Origin: Clostridium sp. JN-9
Lineage (GTDB): Bacteria; Bacillota; Clostridia; Clostridiales; Clostridiaceae
DNA length: 64,000 nucleotides
Reading direction: 5' to 3'
NCBI RefSeq assembly: GCF_004103695.1
Contig: NZ_CP035280.1
Span: 1,984,001-2,048,000 of the forward strand
Shown: piece after piece, positions 7,609 through 16,124 of the stretch
Layout of the letters: every line of letters begins with the position of its first letter
How positions within the stretch are numbered: position 1 is the first letter of the stretch
Position numbers and translations under genes: made by a program
Notes under the pieces: generated by a model
Told to the model about the DNA's origin: nothing
What the model saw: the letters and a program-made list of their open reading frames with translations, nothing else
Databases searched by the model: none

Positions 7609-10600
7609 AGTAGATAACAAAATCATATTTGTTTCGTTAAAACTTTTTGCCAGTTCAGATATTTTACTGTGGCAGGTAAATAAGATAACCTGCTGCAAAC
7701 TATTGTTTTTATCTGAATCAGAATTAACTAAGGAACTTAAGAAGCTAATGGCTTCATAGGCTCTTTCATCATCATACTGCATGAAAGCATCATCTAATAG
7801 AACGGGCATACTTTCCTTGTTTTCAGTGAGTAATCTTGTAATAGCTAACCTTAAAGAAAAATATACCTGATCAGCAGTTCCTCCGCTTAAGTATTCCCAT
7901 AAATGCATTGATGAAGAAGAAGGATCAGCTATTGATACATCAAAGTTTTTTGCTACCAAAAGCTCCTTATATCTTCCTTTAGTGATTTCATTTAATATTG
8001 CAGAGGTTTCCCTGTTTAAAGCTGGTCCGAAATTTTTCTGCATTTCCGAAAAGGCTTCATTGAAAACACTTGATGCAATATCCAGGCACTGATAATAATA
8101 TTCCATATCATTAATCTTTTCATTTACGCTGCTTATTAAGCCATCTATATCAGATACGCTTTTAGCATCTTTAAAGGATAGATTCAGCTCTGCTTCTTTC
8201 ATTGTAATTTTATCTTTAGTATCATTCATTTCTTGTTGAAGACAATTTATGACATCTTTTATATCATTAAATTCCTCATCAGATAATTCATCTGGAAGAA
8301 TATTAAAATTGCCTTCCAGTAATTTTTGTCTTGTATTACTTATTTCTATTTCTACATCTTGAATACTTCTTCCATTCAGGGCATTTTGCAGAATTTGCTC
8401 TGCTATCTGCTTTCCTGAATATTCTTCTTTTTGCATGCTTAACAAATTCTCAATTTCATTTATATAATTATTTATATCACCTATTGAGTTTGGTTCTTTG
8501 TATTTTCCAACTAATGAGAAAAGGTTATCTGACATATTAGTTTCAGATTCTTTTTCTGAACATAGAGATTGTTCTTTTAATTCTAATTCACTCTTCATAT
8601 CATTTATTAATTCAGTTAAACTTCTTAATTTTGTCTGCTTTTCCACAAGTTCATCAGTGGAATTGCATCTGCACTTTATTAATGATTCATTAATACTCTG
8701 TTTTATAAAATCTATGATCTGTGAAGGACTTTGTGAATCATTAAAAATCTTTAGGCCTGCAATATAATCTTTTAATTTATCCTTAGCTGAAGCTGATTGA
8801 TCTTTTATAGATAAAATTAATTCTTCTGCATTATTTATGGATTCTTTCCATTTAAGTGATATTTCCGCAAGCTTTATTTTCTCATTATCTAATTTCTTTT
8901 TTGCATTTTCTATCTGTACTTTATTTTCATTATATAAATTCTTTTTCTCATTTAATATTGCAGATTCTCTTTGTAAATTTTGTTGTGACATTTCAAGGTT
9001 TAATTTAACTTTTTCAATTTTATTATTTTCTATATTTATTTCAGCTTTAACGTTATCAAAATTTGTCTTTATATATTGGAGTTCCTGCTCAGCTTTATTA
9101 AGTTCATTGAGTATTTCAGCTTCTTCTTTACTACAGATGTGTTCTGCATCTTTTACAGAATCCATGCTGCTTAAAATAGCCTTCTTCTTTTTCTCAGCAT
9201 TATTTTTAAGCTGTTCCTTAATATTATCTGATTTATTATGATTCTTATTATTTTTACCGCCAATAATAAACAATATTACTGAAATTATAATACCTAAATA
9301 AAATATCGGATTAACAAAAATTCCACTAAGCATGGAAATTGCTGCTATTACTATAGAAGCTATTATAAATACAACCTTGGTACTGCTTTTATTTCCACTT
9401 AAATTATTAATTTCTTTTTCCATTTCAGAATTTATAGCATCAAGCTTAACCTTTGCTACTGCTTCTTCAGACTTAACATTTGACCTGGCTTCAATGGTTC
9501 TTCCCATGGCAGCAGAATGTTTTTCTGAAATATTGCTTACTATTGCTTCATTATTGTTTTTTTCATTTTCATATAATTTTAATTTCTTGCTTAATTCAGT
9601 TAATCTGCTGTGTGTTTCCTGCATATTAAAGTTATTTACTCTTTTATCTGCTTCCTCCACAGCTTTTTCTGCTTTATTAATTTCAATATTGATATTTTCA
9701 GTTTCAGATAATAACCTGGATATTTCATCTTCAATTAAAGCAATGGATGATTTAACTGAAGACTCTGATTTAGTTTTATCTGAATTAAGATTAGCAAGGG
9801 ATGCCTCAGCTTTAGATAAAGAAACCTGTATACCTTCAATACTCTGGCTCAGATTTGATATATTGCTTATAATACTTTTAAGCTGTCTTATATGTTCAAT
9901 ATTAACTTCTTTGATGCCTGTGTACTCATTTAATGTTTTTTCTAATTCTGATAATTTTAAAGCAGTATTATCATAATCTTCTTTTTTTGATTTATATACT
10001 TCTCTTTCCTTTAAAAATAATTGAAGCTGCTTCTTTATATTTTCAAGATATTCTTCATCTATGTTAAAATCCTGCCTGATTAACTTTTCACTTATAATTT
10101 TAATATTATTCTCTTCTTCATTAACAATGTTTTTCTTTTCAATAACAGCATTAAGCTCCTTAAGTTTTCTAAGATTACATTGCTGATTATACAAATCAGA
10201 CTGAAATTTTATTTTATCATTTATATCTTGAATTTTATTTTTTAAATCCTCTATATACCTTTTCAACTGTGATTTTTTAATATCATTGTCTATGGCAGTA
10301 TTTCTTAATTCCTGAAGTTCATTAAGGTTGTTTTTTTCATTATTAAGCTTTCCCCCAGAGCCCCTTGCAGCCACTAAATCAGTCATGGCTTCTTTAATTC
10401 TTTTCTCTGTTTCTTTAAAGGAAACATCTTCTTCTCCTGTGCTCACTAAATTTGTAAGTTTATTTATAATTTCACCACTTTTATCCTTTGAAGCATTTAT
10501 AATATTTCCAAGCTGGCCTATATATGTGGTATTTTCAAAAGTATTTAAGGAAATCTCAAATAAATATTCGCCAACCTCAGTTTTATTAGGAAGTTCGACC

Positions 10601-10932
10601 TGCTCACCTTTATTAAGATTCCATAAATTCACTTTATCAAGGCTTTTCCTTACTCCAAATGTTCTTTGCAATGAATATGAAGCTCCATTATATTCAAAAT
10701 AAATAGTTCCTCCCATCTGACTGCCATCCCATGGAGTGTACTTTTTTCTTTCATTTCCAGATATAGATTTTCCCGATGATGGAAAGCCATAGAAAACAGC
10801 TTTTATAAATGCCATTAAAGTGCTTTTACCCTGCTCATTTTTGCCATAGATAACATTTAGTCCTTGTGATAAATCCATTTGAAAATTCTTTAACTTACCA
10901 AATCCAATTATATGAAGTTTAGTTATTTTCAT
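7585..10932 (-). CDS. yhaN: YhaN-like AAA ATPase (SbcC/Rad50 class)
   Basis: About 1115 aa from the chosen start. The N-terminus has the Rad50/SbcC-type ATP loop IYGKNEQGKST. Very long coiled coils follow, interrupted near residue 530 by two hydrophobic segments (VVFIIASIVIAAISML and FYLGIIISVILFIIGG), a feature of YhaN rather than classical SbcC. The C-terminus has the signature YLSGGTADQVYFSLRLA and VLLDDAFMQYD. It should form a DNA-repair nuclease complex with the metallophosphoesterase encoded upstream, possibly membrane-associated. I choose ATG at 10932 (MKITKLHI), which overlaps the upstream gene by 14 nt. The last residues TVECNRRM and the stop are REP-derived, so the native C-terminus has been altered. 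Confidence 0.85.
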   Translation of the reverse strand: MKITKLHIIGFGKLKNFQMDLSQGLNVIYGKNEQGKSTLMAFIKAVFYGFPSSGKSISGNERKKYTPWDGSQMGGTIYFEYNGASYSLQRTFGVRKSLDKVNLWNLNKGEQVELPNKTEVGEYLFEISLNTFENTTYIGQLGNIINASKDKSGEIINKLTNLVSTGEEDVSFKETEKRIKEAMTDLVAARGSGGKLNNEKNNLNELQELRNTAIDNDIKKSQLKRYIEDLKNKIQDINDKIKFQSDLYNQQCNLRKLKELNAVIEKKNIVNEEENNIKIISEKLIRQDFNIDEEYLENIKKQLQLFLKEREVYKSKKEDYDNTALKLSELEKTLNEYTGIKEVNIEHIRQLKSIISNISNLSQSIEGIQVSLSKAEASLANLNSDKTKSESSVKSSIALIEDEISRLLSETENINIEINKAEKAVEEADKRVNNFNMQETHSRLTELSKKLKLYENEKNNNEAIVSNISEKHSAAMGRTIEARSNVKSEEAVAKVKLDAINSEMEKEINNLSGNKSSTKVVFIIASIVIAAISMLSGIFVNPIFYLGIIISVILFIIGGKNNKNHNKSDNIKEQLKNNAEKKKKAILSSMDSVKDAEHICSKEEAEILNELNKAEQELQYIKTNFDNVKAEINIENNKIEKVKLNLEMSQQNLQRESAILNEKKNLYNENKVQIENAKKKLDNEKIKLAEISLKWKESINNAEELILSIKDQSASAKDKLKDYIAGLKIFNDSQSPSQIIDFIKQSINESLIKCRCNSTDELVEKQTKLRSLTELINDMKSELELKEQSLCSEKESETNMSDNLFSLVGKYKEPNSIGDINNYINEIENLLSMQKEEYSGKQIAEQILQNALNGRSIQDVEIEISNTRQKLLEGNFNILPDELSDEEFNDIKDVINCLQQEMNDTKDKITMKEAELNLSFKDAKSVSDIDGLISSVNEKINDMEYYYQCLDIASSVFNEAFSEMQKNFGPALNRETSAILNEITKGRYKELLVAKNFDVSIADPSSSSMHLWEYLSGGTADQVYFSLRLAITRLLTENKESMPVLLDDAFMQYDDERAYEAISFLSSLVNSDSDKNNSLQQVILFTCHSKISELAKSFNETNMILLSTVECNRRM

Positions 10933-12067
10933 CGTATTTAACCTCGCCTTCAAAAGCCCTAAGTCCAATATTTAATGCCATTTTGTATTTTTCAGCACCA
11001 TCATAGTTAGATTTGCTTTTACATTCATTTATTTTTTCCATGATCTTTCTGATAAAAGTACCTTTTAAGGATATTTCATTAGAAAGCTCTTCTAAATTTG
11101 TAATCACACTGGTTTTATCTACAATTTTATAGAAGAATAAATTATCAGAAAGCCATACAGACATGGCCTGACTGCTTGGTTTTAGGTTAACAGGCAGCTC
11201 ACCTGTTAGTTTAATTTTATATAAATGTCTGGAATAATCTTTCCCAAATTCAGCACTTATGGTTTTTAAAATACACTGGGCAATTTCCTGCTGATTTGTG
11301 GAACCGGAAACATCAACTACAGCTTCCAGATACATTCTTTCACAAATTGGTTTGAATTCCAGCTTACAGCGGTTTTTTTCCACTGTACCAGTAATTATTC
11401 CCTTTTCTCCTAATTCATCAAAGCCTCTTCCCTCAATGCATCCGCTGTATGCATAACAGGTTTTCCCTTCTTTAAGAATTCCAGAATATTTATGTACATG
11501 TCCTAATGCAATATAATCCATATTGCTTTTTTCTATCTGCTCCTTAATTATAGGATTATAAATACTTGTTTTTCCATTGGATACTAAATCACCATGAATT
11601 ACACATATATCTATATAATCATCATCTGGTGATGCATGTCCAAGCAGGCAGTTGGTTTCAGAGCTGTTGACAAATGCTGCTCCAAAGACTTTTACATGTA
11701 GATCCTCCAATTGAACAAATTCCATTTTATCTTTAAAAATATATACATTTTCAGGCCACTTTTTTGTCCTGTAATCAGAATCTACAGTATATGGGTCATG
11801 ATTACCAGGTGCAATAAATACCCTTGTATAATTTATCTTTTCAAAAGATTTTATTACAAAACTGCTTATTTCAACAGGTGTATCAGTTTGTTCAAATAAA
11901 TCCCCCGATATAAGTAATATATCTGCTTTTTCCCTTTGGCACATTTCAATTATTGTATTAAAGGTTCTCATTAATTCCTGCTGCCTTATTTTTGACTTTT
12001 CAGGTATAACTGAAAATGTGGAACCTATATGTAAATCCCCGCAATGAATAATTTTCACTGGTCTCAT
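10919..12067 (-). CDS. yhaO: YhaO-like metallophosphoesterase (SbcD-type exonuclease)
   Basis: 382 aa. It shows the calcineurin-like phosphoesterase motifs in order: GDLHIGS (10-16), SGDLFEQ (~55), APGNHDPY (~92), a HGDL segment and LGHVHKYSG (~190). These bind the two metal ions of SbcD/Mre11-type nucleases. It overlaps the YhaN-like gene and so is translationally coupled, as for the Bacillus yhaO-yhaN pair. Start ATG has AGAGGTG eight bases upstream. A sigma-A promoter is visible at 12106-12134. Confidence 0.88.
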   Translation of the reverse strand: MRPVKIIHCGDLHIGSTFSVIPEKSKIRQQELMRTFNTIIEMCQREKADILLISGDLFEQTDTPVEISSFVIKSFEKINYTRVFIAPGNHDPYTVDSDYRTKKWPENVYIFKDKMEFVQLEDLHVKVFGAAFVNSSETNCLLGHASPDDDYIDICVIHGDLVSNGKTSIYNPIIKEQIEKSNMDYIALGHVHKYSGILKEGKTCYAYSGCIEGRGFDELGEKGIITGTVEKNRCKLEFKPICERMYLEAVVDVSGSTNQQEIAQCILKTISAEFGKDYSRHLYKIKLTGELPVNLKPSSQAMSVWLSDNLFFYKIVDKTSVITNLEELSNEISLKGTFIRKIMEKINECKSKSNYDGAEKYKMALNIGLRAFEGEVKYDENN

Positions 12068-12105
12068 AAAATAACACCTCTGCTTAACTATGGCTTTTTA
12101 CGTTA

Positions 12106-12134
12106 ATTATACTTTATTATTTTTTTTACAACAA
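12106..12134 (-). promoter_or_regulatory. sigma-A promoter for the yhaO-yhaN pair
   Basis: TTGTTG (-35), 17-nt spacer and TATAAT (-10) on the minus strand, about 40 bp upstream of the yhaO-like ATG. Confidence 0.75.
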
Positions 12135-12154
12135 TACCATAGTGAAAATCATGG

Positions 12155-12190
12155 CTAATAAAAAAGCAGTGTTTTTTATTTAACACCGCC
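12155..12190 (-). terminator. terminator after the SHOCT mini-protein
   Basis: On the minus strand GTGTT pairs with AACAC around an A/T-rich loop, and a run of six T follows. It lies just past the TAA of the small gene. Confidence 0.6.
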
Positions 12191-12206
12191 AATTTATTGA
12201 TTATAT

Positions 12207-12386
12207 TTACTTTTTTAATATTAAATCTCTTTTTTTAATATATTCATCATCGCCTATTTCACCCTTGGCATATCTGTCCTCCAGAATCTTCAAAGCGTTA
12301 TTTCCTGAACCAAAACCTCCATTTTGCATATTGCCGCTTAATGCATATATTGCAAACACAATTAAAATTATACATATAATCATCAT
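12207..12386 (-). CDS. small SHOCT-domain membrane protein
   Basis: 59 aa, from ATG at 12386 to TAA at 12207. Residues 3-16 (IICIILIVFAIYAL) form one membrane segment. The C-terminal half reads ALKILEDRYAKGEI then DEYIKKRDLI, the classic short C-terminal (SHOCT) domain pattern of ILxxRYAxGEIxxxEYxxR. Such proteins are common in Firmicutes, usually membrane-anchored, with no defined biochemical role. The sequence before the ATG (GGGAGTGAG) serves as a ribosome binding site. It stands alone between the lipoprotein gene and the yhaO-like promoter. Confidence 0.8.
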   Translation of the reverse strand: MMIICIILIVFAIYALSGNMQNGGFGSGNNALKILEDRYAKGEIGDDEYIKKRDLILKK

Positions 12387-12483
12387 AAATACTCACTCCC
12401 TGCATACTTTATTTATGAATTTATTATATTATTAAATTGTGGGGGAATTATGAAGACAAAAAAACAAATATTAAAAGTAATAT

Positions 12484-13494
12484 CTATAAATTTTCCTTTG
12501 CAAATTTCAGCACAGATTTTATGTCCTTATTATTACCTGATTTATTAAGCTTGTCATCTAATTTTTTATTGTTTACAAACTCTTTCTCCTTTTGAAAATA
12601 AATGCTGCTTATACTTGTAAATGGCGATGAAGTACTTCCTGCAGTCCTGTAAGAAGCTATAATTACTATATCCTTTAATCCATCATTATTTACATCAGTA
12701 AAACATATGGCAGTTATATCATTAAACATACCCTTTCCATTACCATAAAAATCCGGAAATTTATATAAAACATTATTGTTATAATCTGTGAGATAGAAAT
12801 CTGCATTATCGCTTACATCTTCTCTTTTAAGACCTGAAATAAATCTAACATCTCCATAGTTTTCTAAATTTATAGAAAAGCATTGATTGCCAATAACCTT
12901 CAGCCCTCCGCTTTTTAAATTATTTAAAGTTCTTTTGACATTAGTAGTGTTTTTAATAAGGTTAAATGTACCCTCTCCAATACCCCAAAGATTATCCTTA
13001 CTGCTTTCTGAATTATATTTTATTGTTAAAGTAATTTGGTTTTCCTTAAAATCAAGTTTAATATCACCACTGTGACCCCAGTTATCCTCTGTAAAATTGT
13101 ATGTAAATTTATTATTTTCAATTTTGCCTTGAATGTCAACATTTGCAATATGAGTTAAATTTTCAGTAGAGCTGCCAATCTGCCCTTTTATATTTCCGCT
13201 TTTATCTACATTTAAATCTGCCACTGTACCATATTTATAATCATTTTTTAAATTACTTTCAGTTACCCAGGTGCCGCTGTAGCTTGAATAATCCAAATTA
13301 ACATTGGATTTATCTGAGCCTCTAGTTTCTGTGTTTTTAGTTCCAGTATTGCTGCTGGTGTCATGGTTTTGTGTACCTGCACTTTCCTTCAAAGGATGAT
13401 CTTTGTTTTGATTATTGCTGCAGGCCGCAGCTAAAACACCTATAATAAGTATAAAAATAATTGCGGCCTTTTTTCTCCAACTTTTTTTAAACAT
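12484..13494 (-). CDS. putative lipoprotein of unknown function
   Basis: 336 aa. A signal peptide (KKAAIIFILIIGVLAA) ends in a lipobox, LAAAC at about residue 25, so lipid anchoring on the outer face of the membrane is expected. A low-complexity Ser/Thr/Asn linker follows, then a beta-rich region. Near the C-terminus is DVNNDGLKDIVIIASY, the Asp/Asn-rich pattern of FG-GAP-like calcium-binding repeats. Start ATG has AGAGGTAG upstream. I do not recognise the family and nothing nearby indicates a partner. Confidence 0.75.
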   Translation of the reverse strand: MFKKSWRKKAAIIFILIIGVLAAACSNNQNKDHPLKESAGTQNHDTSSNTGTKNTETRGSDKSNVNLDYSSYSGTWVTESNLKNDYKYGTVADLNVDKSGNIKGQIGSSTENLTHIANVDIQGKIENNKFTYNFTEDNWGHSGDIKLDFKENQITLTIKYNSESSKDNLWGIGEGTFNLIKNTTNVKRTLNNLKSGGLKVIGNQCFSINLENYGDVRFISGLKREDVSDNADFYLTDYNNNVLYKFPDFYGNGKGMFNDITAICFTDVNNDGLKDIVIIASYRTAGSTSSPFTSISSIYFQKEKEFVNNKKLDDKLNKSGNNKDIKSVLKFAKENL

Positions 13495-13553
13495 ATTTAA
13501 CTACCTCTATTAATATTATTAATACCATTATTATAATACTATACTATATCAAA

Positions 13554-13578
13554 ATAAGGAGGGCAAATCCCTCCTTAT
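13554..13578 (-). terminator. terminator after the MerR-type gene
   Basis: A perfect 10-bp stem ATAAGGAGGG/CCCTCCTTAT has a 5-nt loop. TTTT follows on the minus strand. Confidence 0.7.
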
Positions 13579-13594
13579 AAATTCTTTTTTTTAA

Positions 13595-14359
13595 TTATTT
13601 ATTCATTCCTGTGTATATCAAGATAGCATCTCTTAAAAATGCAGCTGTACCAGGCTGTTCTTTGTCATAATAAGCTGTAAATCTGGCATCATCAACATAC
13701 ATTTGAGCAAGTCCAGCATGAGCTTCTTTTGAATAACTTGGCCATGTATAGCAAAGCCATTGCTTGTGTAAGTCAGCAGCCTCTTGTGCAAGCTCACCTG
13801 CAGGGTCTCCAGTTGCAAATGCACTTTTCAAGGTTTCAAGTACCTGTTTACCTAACTTTTCGAATTCATCATATTGCTCTTTAGTCATATTCTTAAATTT
13901 GTTATTTGATTCTTCAACCTGATTGTCACCATATTTTTCTCTTATTTCTTTACCGTATTTTTTCTCGTTTTCATCTATGAGCTGCTGTTTAAAGCCTTTA
14001 AATTTTTCACTGTCAGTCATTTTAATTCCTCCTTCTGAAACCGCCAGGGTCTTATCAATATTTTCAATTAACAGATCTATCTGCTGCCTTTTTGCCAGAA
14101 GCTTTTCACGATGTTCTCTCAGTGCCTTATTGCCGTCAAAAGCTGATGATGTAATTATAAGCTTTATGCTGCTCAGACTAACACCTAATTCCCTGTAAAA
14201 AAGTATCTGCTGCAGCCTGTCAACTTCATTCTGACCATATATTCGGTACCCTGAAGAATTAATTCTTGCCGGCTTAAGAATTCCAATTTCATCATAATAC
14301 CGCAGTGTCCTTGTACTGACACCAGCTATTTTACTTAGCTTTTGCACTGTATATTCCAT
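13595..14359 (-). CDS. MerR-family regulator with TipAS antibiotic-sensing domain
   Basis: 254 aa. Residues 1-70 are a MerR DNA-binding domain (SKIAGVSTRTLRYYDEIGIL and GYRIYGQNEVDRLQ), followed by the dimerisation helix. Residues ~115-250 match the TipAS fold: FKGFKQQLIDENEKKYG, LHKQWLCYTWPSYSKEAH, GLAQMYVDDARF and the AAFLRDAI end. TipA/Mta-type proteins bind hydrophobic drugs and activate their own promoter. GGAGGTGATAAC precedes the ATG, and the promoter upstream has the 19-bp spacer expected for MerR activation. No drug pump lies next to it. Confidence 0.9.
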   Translation of the reverse strand: MEYTVQKLSKIAGVSTRTLRYYDEIGILKPARINSSGYRIYGQNEVDRLQQILFYRELGVSLSSIKLIITSSAFDGNKALREHREKLLAKRQQIDLLIENIDKTLAVSEGGIKMTDSEKFKGFKQQLIDENEKKYGKEIREKYGDNQVEESNNKFKNMTKEQYDEFEKLGKQVLETLKSAFATGDPAGELAQEAADLHKQWLCYTWPSYSKEAHAGLAQMYVDDARFTAYYDKEQPGTAAFLRDAILIYTGMNK

Positions 14360-14381
14360 GTTATCACCTCCTGACAGTTTT

Positions 14382-14412
14382 AATATACACTTTTACGCAG
14401 CGTCAATGTCAA
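14382..14412 (-). promoter_or_regulatory. MerR-type promoter with 19-bp spacer
   Basis: TTGACA (14407-14412) and TATATT (14382-14387) are 19 bp apart, and the spacer contains the dyad GACGCTGCGT. Over-long spacers are the hallmark of MerR-activated promoters, so autoregulation is likely. The -35 overlaps the stop codon of the upstream activase gene. Confidence 0.7.
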
Positions 14413-16124
14413 TAGGATGAATTATCTTTCTCAGTTTCACATTTTTCCAGCGCTGTCAGTGCTGCCCCAATAGCCCCTACTATTTGAGGCTCCTCAGGTA
14501 TAAATATCTTTTCCCCAAGCTTTTCCTGAAGGCAGTTAACAACGCCAATATTCTTTGCAACACCGCCTGTCATCATAAAGGAATCCTTTTTACCAACTCT
14601 GTTAACAAGAGAAACAGTTTTAGCTGCAACTGATTTATCAAGGCCATGAATTATATCCGGGATTTCCTTGTTTTGTGCAATAAGTGAAACCACTTCAGAT
14701 TCAGCAAACACTGTGCACATGCTTGTTATATCGATGTCTTCGGTCCAGTTTAAAGATTTTTTTCCCATTTCCTCCAGAGGGACCTCCAAAGTTCTGCTCA
14801 TCATCTCAAGGAATCGTCCGGTTCCTGCAGCACATTTGTCATTCATGGCAAAATCCACTACATTTCCTTTATCATCTAATTTTATAACCTTACTGTCCTG
14901 ACCCCCAATGTCAATTATAGTTCTCACTGAATTATTCAAAAAATATGCCGCCTTACCGTGACAGGTTATCTCAGTGACTTCCTCATCAGCAAATGGAATA
15001 CTTATGCGTCCATATCCAGTTGAAATTACCTTGGAAAGATCATTCATTCCTATATTAATTTTATTTAATGCTTCCTTCATTGCATTTTCTGCTCCGCTTT
15101 GGCTTTTAGCACCGGTTTTCACTATAGAAAAGGACAAAACTTCTTTTTTATTATTCATTATTACTACATTTGTAGAAGTAGAACCGCTGTCAATACCTGC
15201 TACAAGTACTTCTTCTGAAGTATTACTGCTGTTATTAGTATTTGTCTTAGTTTCGTTAATTTGCTTCTTATTACTTGTTGTTTTAATAGTTTCTATAAAA
15301 GCTTCTATTCTTGTTTTCATTTGACCATTACTCTCTTCCGTATAATCAGTTTCTATTTTTAACATTGGAACTGAAATTAAATTCTTAAGTGATGCATATT
15401 CAAAGGAATATACATCGCAGAATTTTGTGGTATGATATATTATTCCATCTATATTATCTAAATTTTCATTTAAAACTTTTATTCTTTCATCAATATCCAC
15501 CATTCTCAAACATGGAAATGAATTCAGCAAAAATGATGAATAGCTTAAAATATAGTCCTGATTTTTCATAAGCTTTGTTGACTTGTCAAAATCGCCTGTA
15601 CATGTAAAATTATAACTTACAGATGCTCCAGCATCCTCTATTTGATTAATAGTTGAATTTCTTATTCTTGATCCCATAATTGCAATATTTATACCTGATT
15701 TGTCTACTGGCTTCGTTATTTGCGCAGAATTTACAATATTTATGAATTTATCTTCATCAAATTTTTTTGATGTAAATTCCTCCATGGCATTTATAAATTT
15801 CAGCATCTCTCTTTTCATAATTAAATCAGATGCCTTATTTTTCTTTCTGGGAACATCTATCATGTGTACAAATTTAAAATTATTATCATTTTTTAAAACA
15901 TCATAAAGTCTTTTTACACTGTCACAGCAGTTTACAAGAACTATATTGTTTATACCTGCTTTATAACACTGCTCCAGTACTGCTTTTGCATATGTGCATA
16001 TATTAGGATGCATCATAATCTCAGCCTTGTCAAGCCCCCTAACATGGGGATCTATCTTTATGGCTTGTTCTCCAAAAGATTCTATAATATGAATAGGAGT
16101 ATATTTACAAACATATCCTATCAT
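14409..16124 (-). CDS. BadF/HgdC-type ATP-dependent activase fused to an HgdB-like domain
   Basis: 571 aa. Residues ~1-290 resemble a small 2-hydroxyacyl-CoA dehydratase D-component domain. Residues ~310-565 are an ASKHA ATPase of the BadF/BadG/HgdC family, with VAGIDSGSTSTNVV (~308), IDIGGQDSKV (~415) and two cysteines, NDKCAAGTGRFLE and SMCTVFAESEV, that would hold the subunit-bridging [4Fe-4S] cluster. ATP hydrolysis drives low-potential electron transfer to the partner. The start overlaps the upstream gene by ATGA, so the two are made together. The arrangement recalls YjiL/YjiM and double-cubane-cluster protein systems rather than a true dehydratase operon, which would have further subunits and CoA-transferase genes. 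Confidence 0.82.
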   Translation of the reverse strand: MIGYVCKYTPIHIIESFGEQAIKIDPHVRGLDKAEIMMHPNICTYAKAVLEQCYKAGINNIVLVNCCDSVKRLYDVLKNDNNFKFVHMIDVPRKKNKASDLIMKREMLKFINAMEEFTSKKFDEDKFINIVNSAQITKPVDKSGINIAIMGSRIRNSTINQIEDAGASVSYNFTCTGDFDKSTKLMKNQDYILSYSSFLLNSFPCLRMVDIDERIKVLNENLDNIDGIIYHTTKFCDVYSFEYASLKNLISVPMLKIETDYTEESNGQMKTRIEAFIETIKTTSNKKQINETKTNTNNSSNTSEEVLVAGIDSGSTSTNVVIMNNKKEVLSFSIVKTGAKSQSGAENAMKEALNKINIGMNDLSKVISTGYGRISIPFADEEVTEITCHGKAAYFLNNSVRTIIDIGGQDSKVIKLDDKGNVVDFAMNDKCAAGTGRFLEMMSRTLEVPLEEMGKKSLNWTEDIDITSMCTVFAESEVVSLIAQNKEIPDIIHGLDKSVAAKTVSLVNRVGKKDSFMMTGGVAKNIGVVNCLQEKLGEKIFIPEEPQIVGAIGAALTALEKCETEKDNSSY

